NCBI GenBank assembly: GCA_944332375.1
Contig: CALVJU010000036.1
Location: forward strand, 1-5,404
Length of the DNA: 5,404 nt
DNA from: an uncultured Bacilli bacterium
Lineage (GTDB): Bacteria > Bacillota_I > Bacilli_A > RF39 > UBA660
Direction: 5' to 3'
Below the pieces are notes generated by a model. That model did not search any database, was not told the DNA's origin, and saw only the letters and a program-made list of their open reading frames with translations. The position numbers and the translations under genes were made by a program. Every line of letters begins with the position of its first letter. Position 1 is the stretch's first letter. This document shows positions 2,655 to 5,404 of this stretch, piece after piece.

Positions 2655-5404
2655 ATGGATAAGATTATTGTAAAGGGAGCAAGAGAGAATAATTTAAAAA
2701 ATGTTCATATAGAACTACCAAAAGATAAATTGATTGTGATGACTGGAGTATCTGGAAGTGGAAAGAGTAGTCTTGCCTTTGATACGATTTATGCGGAAGG
2801 ACAAAGAAGATATGTAGAAAGTTTAAGTGCTTATGCGAGACAGTTTTTAGGTGGTAGTGAAAAACCAGATGTGGATAGTATTGAAGGACTTAGTCCGTCG
2901 ATTAGTATTGATCAGAAGACGACGAATAAGAATCCACGTAGTACGGTTGGAACGGTTACTGAAATTTATGATTATTTAAGATTATTATTTGCTCGTATTG
3001 GGGTACCATATTGTCCTGTTCATCATCGTCCAATTAGTAGTCAGAGTATTGAAGAGATGACCAATCAGATTTTAGAGTTGGAAGAGAGAACAAAGATTCG
3101 TATTTTAGCGCCTGTTATTCATGGGGAAAAAGGAACGCAGAAGGATCTATTAGATAAATTAAAAAAAGATGGGTATACAAGAGTAAGAATTGATGGAGAA
3201 GAACATGAATTAGAAGAAGAGATTGTACTGGATAAGAACAAGAAACACAATATAGAAGTAATTGTGGATCGTTTGATCATTAAGGATGAAATTCGCAGTC
3301 GTTTATATGAGTCTATTGAGACTTCTGCGAAATTAGCGCATGGAAAAGTGGTCATTGATGTTGTTGGTAAAGAAGAGATTGTTATGAGTGAGAAATATGC
3401 TTGCCCTGATTGTGATTTCTCATTACCTGAATTAGAACCACGTATGTTTTCTTTTAATGCCCCTTATGGAGCTTGTGAAGAATGTAAAGGATTAGGAATT
3501 AAGTATAAGTTAGACGTTGATTTGGTCATTCCTAATCGTGATTTATCTTTGAATCAAGGGGCGATTGCTACACTAAATGTCAGTGATAAAACGAATTTAT
3601 ATTATACAAACTTAGAAACAACTTGTCGTTATTATGGGATTGATATGGACGTTCCAGTAAAAGAATTAAGTAAAAAAGAAATGGATATTATTCTTTATGG
3701 TAGTAAAGAAAAAATTGAGTTTCACTATGTTGCGAAAAACGGAAATACAAGAAGAGTAACAGATTATTTTGAAGGAATTATTACGAATTTAGAAAGACGT
3801 TATGTAGAGACTAAGTCAGGATGGATCCGTGATTGGATTGAACAATACATGACTGAACTTCCTTGTCCAAAGTGTCATGGGGCACGTTTGAATGAGGGAG
3901 TGTTATCTGTTTTGATTGGTGGTAAAAATATTTATGAATTAACAAACTTAAGTATTCGTGATTTAAATGCATTTTTACAAAATTTAAAATTAACAAAAGA
4001 ACAAGAAGAAATTTCTCGTCTTATTTTGAAAGAGATTTCTTCTAGACTCAGTTTTTTAATTAATGTGGGATTAGAGTACTTAACTCTTTCCCGTAGTGCA
4101 GGAACTTTGAGTGGTGGAGAAGCACAGAGAATTCGTCTAGCAACACAAATTGGATCGCAATTAACTGGGGTATTATATGTGTTAGATGAACCTAGTATTG
4201 GACTTCATCAAAGAGATAATCAAAGACTGATTCAATCTCTTTTAGAAATGCGTGATTTAGGAAATACTTTAATTGTTGTAGAACACGATACAGATACGAT
4301 GTTAGCTGCAGATTATTTAGTGGATATTGGACCGAAAGCGGGAACACATGGTGGAGAAGTCGTTGCTGAAGGAACACCAGAAGAAGTGATGAAGAATCCA
4401 AATAGTTTAACTGGAAAGTATTTAAAAGGAGAATTATGTATTCCAGTTCCTGAAACAAGACGAAAAGGAAATAAAAAGTATTTAGAGATTAAGGGAGCAA
4501 AGGAAAATAATTTAAAGAATATCAATGTGAAGTTTCCACTAGGAAAGTTTATTTGTGTAACAGGTGTATCTGGAAGTGGAAAGAGTACTTTAGTGAATGA
4601 AATATTATATAAAGTTGTAATGAATTCTGTTTATAAGTCAAAAGAAAAACCAGGAAAGTATAAATCAGTGAAAGGGTTAGAGAATATCGATAAAGTAGTA
4701 GATATTTCTCAAGCACCAATTGGTCGTACGCCACGTTCTAATCCAGCAACTTATACGGGTGTATTTGATGATATTCGTGAAGTGTTTGCTGAGACGAAAG
4801 AAGCGAAAATGCGTGGTTATGACAAGGGAAGATTCTCATTTAATGTCAAGGGTGGACGTTGTGAGGCTTGTTGGGGAGATGGTGTCAAAAAGATTGAAAT
4901 GCACTTTTTGCCAGATGTTTATGTTCCTTGTGAAGTATGTGGTGGAACTCGTTATAACCGTGAGACCTTGGAGATTAAATATAAAGGAAAAAGTATTTAT
5001 GATGTATTAGAAATGAGAGTAGAAGAAGCTTTGGAGTTCTTTGAAAATATTCCAAAGGTGAAGACAAAGTTACAGATGTTGATTGACGTTGGACTTGGAT
5101 ATATCAAATTAGGACAGAGTGCTCCTACTTTATCTGGTGGAGAAGCGGCACGTGTGAAACTTGCGAAAGAATTACAGAAAAAGCCAACTGGTAAGAGTTT
5201 ATTTATTTTAGATGAACCTACCACAGGATTACATACGGATGATATTAAAAAGTTATTAGTGATTTTAAATCGAATTGTCGATAATGGAGATACGGTTTTG
5301 GTGATTGAACATAATTTAGATGTTATTAAAGTTGCTGACTATATTATTGATCTTGGACCAGAAGGAGGAGATCAAGGAGGAAGTATTGTTGCGACTGGTA
5401 CACC
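2655..5404 (+). CDS. uvrA: UvrABC excision nuclease subunit A (3' end beyond window)
   Basis: UvrA is the dimeric ABC-type ATPase that finds bulky DNA damage and loads UvrB in nucleotide excision repair. I translated 916 codons with no stop or frameshift; UvrA is usually 940-960 aa, so about 25-40 residues lie beyond the edge. Seen in order: Walker A GVSGSGKS (31-38); half zinc site C120-P-V-H123, probably completed by C404-P-K-C407; zinc finger C250-x2-C253-x20-C274-x2-C277; signature LSGGEAQR (485-492); Walker B VLDEP (509-513); second Walker A GVSGSGKS (637-644); zinc finger C736-x2-C739-x19-C759-x2-C762; second signature LSGGEAAR (826-833), where Q is the norm at 832; Walker B LDEP (852-855). 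The ATG follows AAAGGTGA (2643-2650) by 4 nt. uvrA has its own promoter and no uvrB neighbour in view, unlike the common uvrB-uvrA operon. Confidence 0.98.
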   Translation, partial: MDKIIVKGARENNLKNVHIELPKDKLIVMTGVSGSGKSSLAFDTIYAEGQRRYVESLSAYARQFLGGSEKPDVDSIEGLSPSISIDQKTTNKNPRSTVGTVTEIYDYLRLLFARIGVPYCPVHHRPISSQSIEEMTNQILELEERTKIRILAPVIHGEKGTQKDLLDKLKKDGYTRVRIDGEEHELEEEIVLDKNKKHNIEVIVDRLIIKDEIRSRLYESIETSAKLAHGKVVIDVVGKEEIVMSEKYACPDCDFSLPELEPRMFSFNAPYGACEECKGLGIKYKLDVDLVIPNRDLSLNQGAIATLNVSDKTNLYYTNLETTCRYYGIDMDVPVKELSKKEMDIILYGSKEKIEFHYVAKNGNTRRVTDYFEGIITNLERRYVETKSGWIRDWIEQYMTELPCPKCHGARLNEGVLSVLIGGKNIYELTNLSIRDLNAFLQNLKLTKEQEEISRLILKEISSRLSFLINVGLEYLTLSRSAGTLSGGEAQRIRLATQIGSQLTGVLYVLDEPSIGLHQRDNQRLIQSLLEMRDLGNTLIVVEHDTDTMLAADYLVDIGPKAGTHGGEVVAEGTPEEVMKNPNSLTGKYLKGELCIPVPETRRKGNKKYLEIKGAKENNLKNINVKFPLGKFICVTGVSGSGKSTLVNEILYKVVMNSVYKSKEKPGKYKSVKGLENIDKVVDISQAPIGRTPRSNPATYTGVFDDIREVFAETKEAKMRGYDKGRFSFNVKGGRCEACWGDGVKKIEMHFLPDVYVPCEVCGGTRYNRETLEIKYKGKSIYDVLEMRVEEALEFFENIPKVKTKLQMLIDVGLGYIKLGQSAPTLSGGEAARVKLAKELQKKPTGKSLFILDEPTTGLHTDDIKKLLVILNRIVDNGDTVLVIEHNLDVIKVADYIIDLGPEGGDQGGSIVATGT

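Noticed and set aside
3119..5224. Several short open frames in other frames and on the minus strand inside uvrA
   Set aside because: They lie wholly within an intact uvrA reading frame, lack ribosome binding sites and show no protein-like pattern.
1..5404. CRISPR array, transposon ends or riboswitch
   Set aside because: I saw no regularly spaced direct repeats, no transposase motifs or terminal inverted repeats, and no T-box or known riboswitch core in the leaders, which are all very short.

Overview
The window looks like chromosomal DNA of a low-GC Gram-positive bacterium (Bacillota). The evidence is the high A+T content, strong AGGAGG-type ribosome binding sites, TGnTATAAT extended -10 promoters, short hairpin-plus-T-run terminators, and a UvrA resembling those of Bacilli and Clostridia. 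I cannot resolve the genus from the sequence.

Left part (1 to about 1150). This stretch is visibly more AT-rich; a hand count of a few lines gives roughly a quarter G+C, against over a third in uvrA. Everything here is on the minus strand. At the left edge are the first 34 codons of a gene that looks like the DUF1016 (YhcG-type, PDDEXK nuclease-associated) family. Next comes a free-standing class I SAM-dependent methyltransferase of 226 aa. It has its own extended -10 promoter, and its stop codon lies inside its terminator hairpin. A 28-bp near-perfect dyad lies upstream of its -35 box. The 104-277 gap holds only a weak promoter and leader for the DUF1016-like gene.

Middle (about 1082-1440). 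A tRNA-Leu(CAA) gene lies on the minus strand with an encoded CCA end, a near-consensus promoter and a terminator. Its 3' end faces the AT-rich block, the usual geometry for an island inserted next to a tRNA gene. No integrase or repeated att core is visible, so an island boundary is only a hypothesis.

Right part (1396-5404), all on the plus strand. A Q/N-rich, multi-pass membrane protein of the DUF2628-like type begins with a 15-bp tandem repeat. A small lipoprotein follows after 62 bp and ends in a strong terminator that overlaps its stop codon; the two genes probably form a short envelope operon. uvrA then starts from its own extended -10 promoter and runs intact off the right edge (916 codons seen; about 25-40 residues probably missing). 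UvrA is the damage-sensing ATPase of nucleotide excision repair.

The right part reads as ordinary core genome. The accessory interest is on the left: a putative defence-associated nuclease gene cut by the window edge and an orphan methyltransferase. No complete new system can be demonstrated inside this window.
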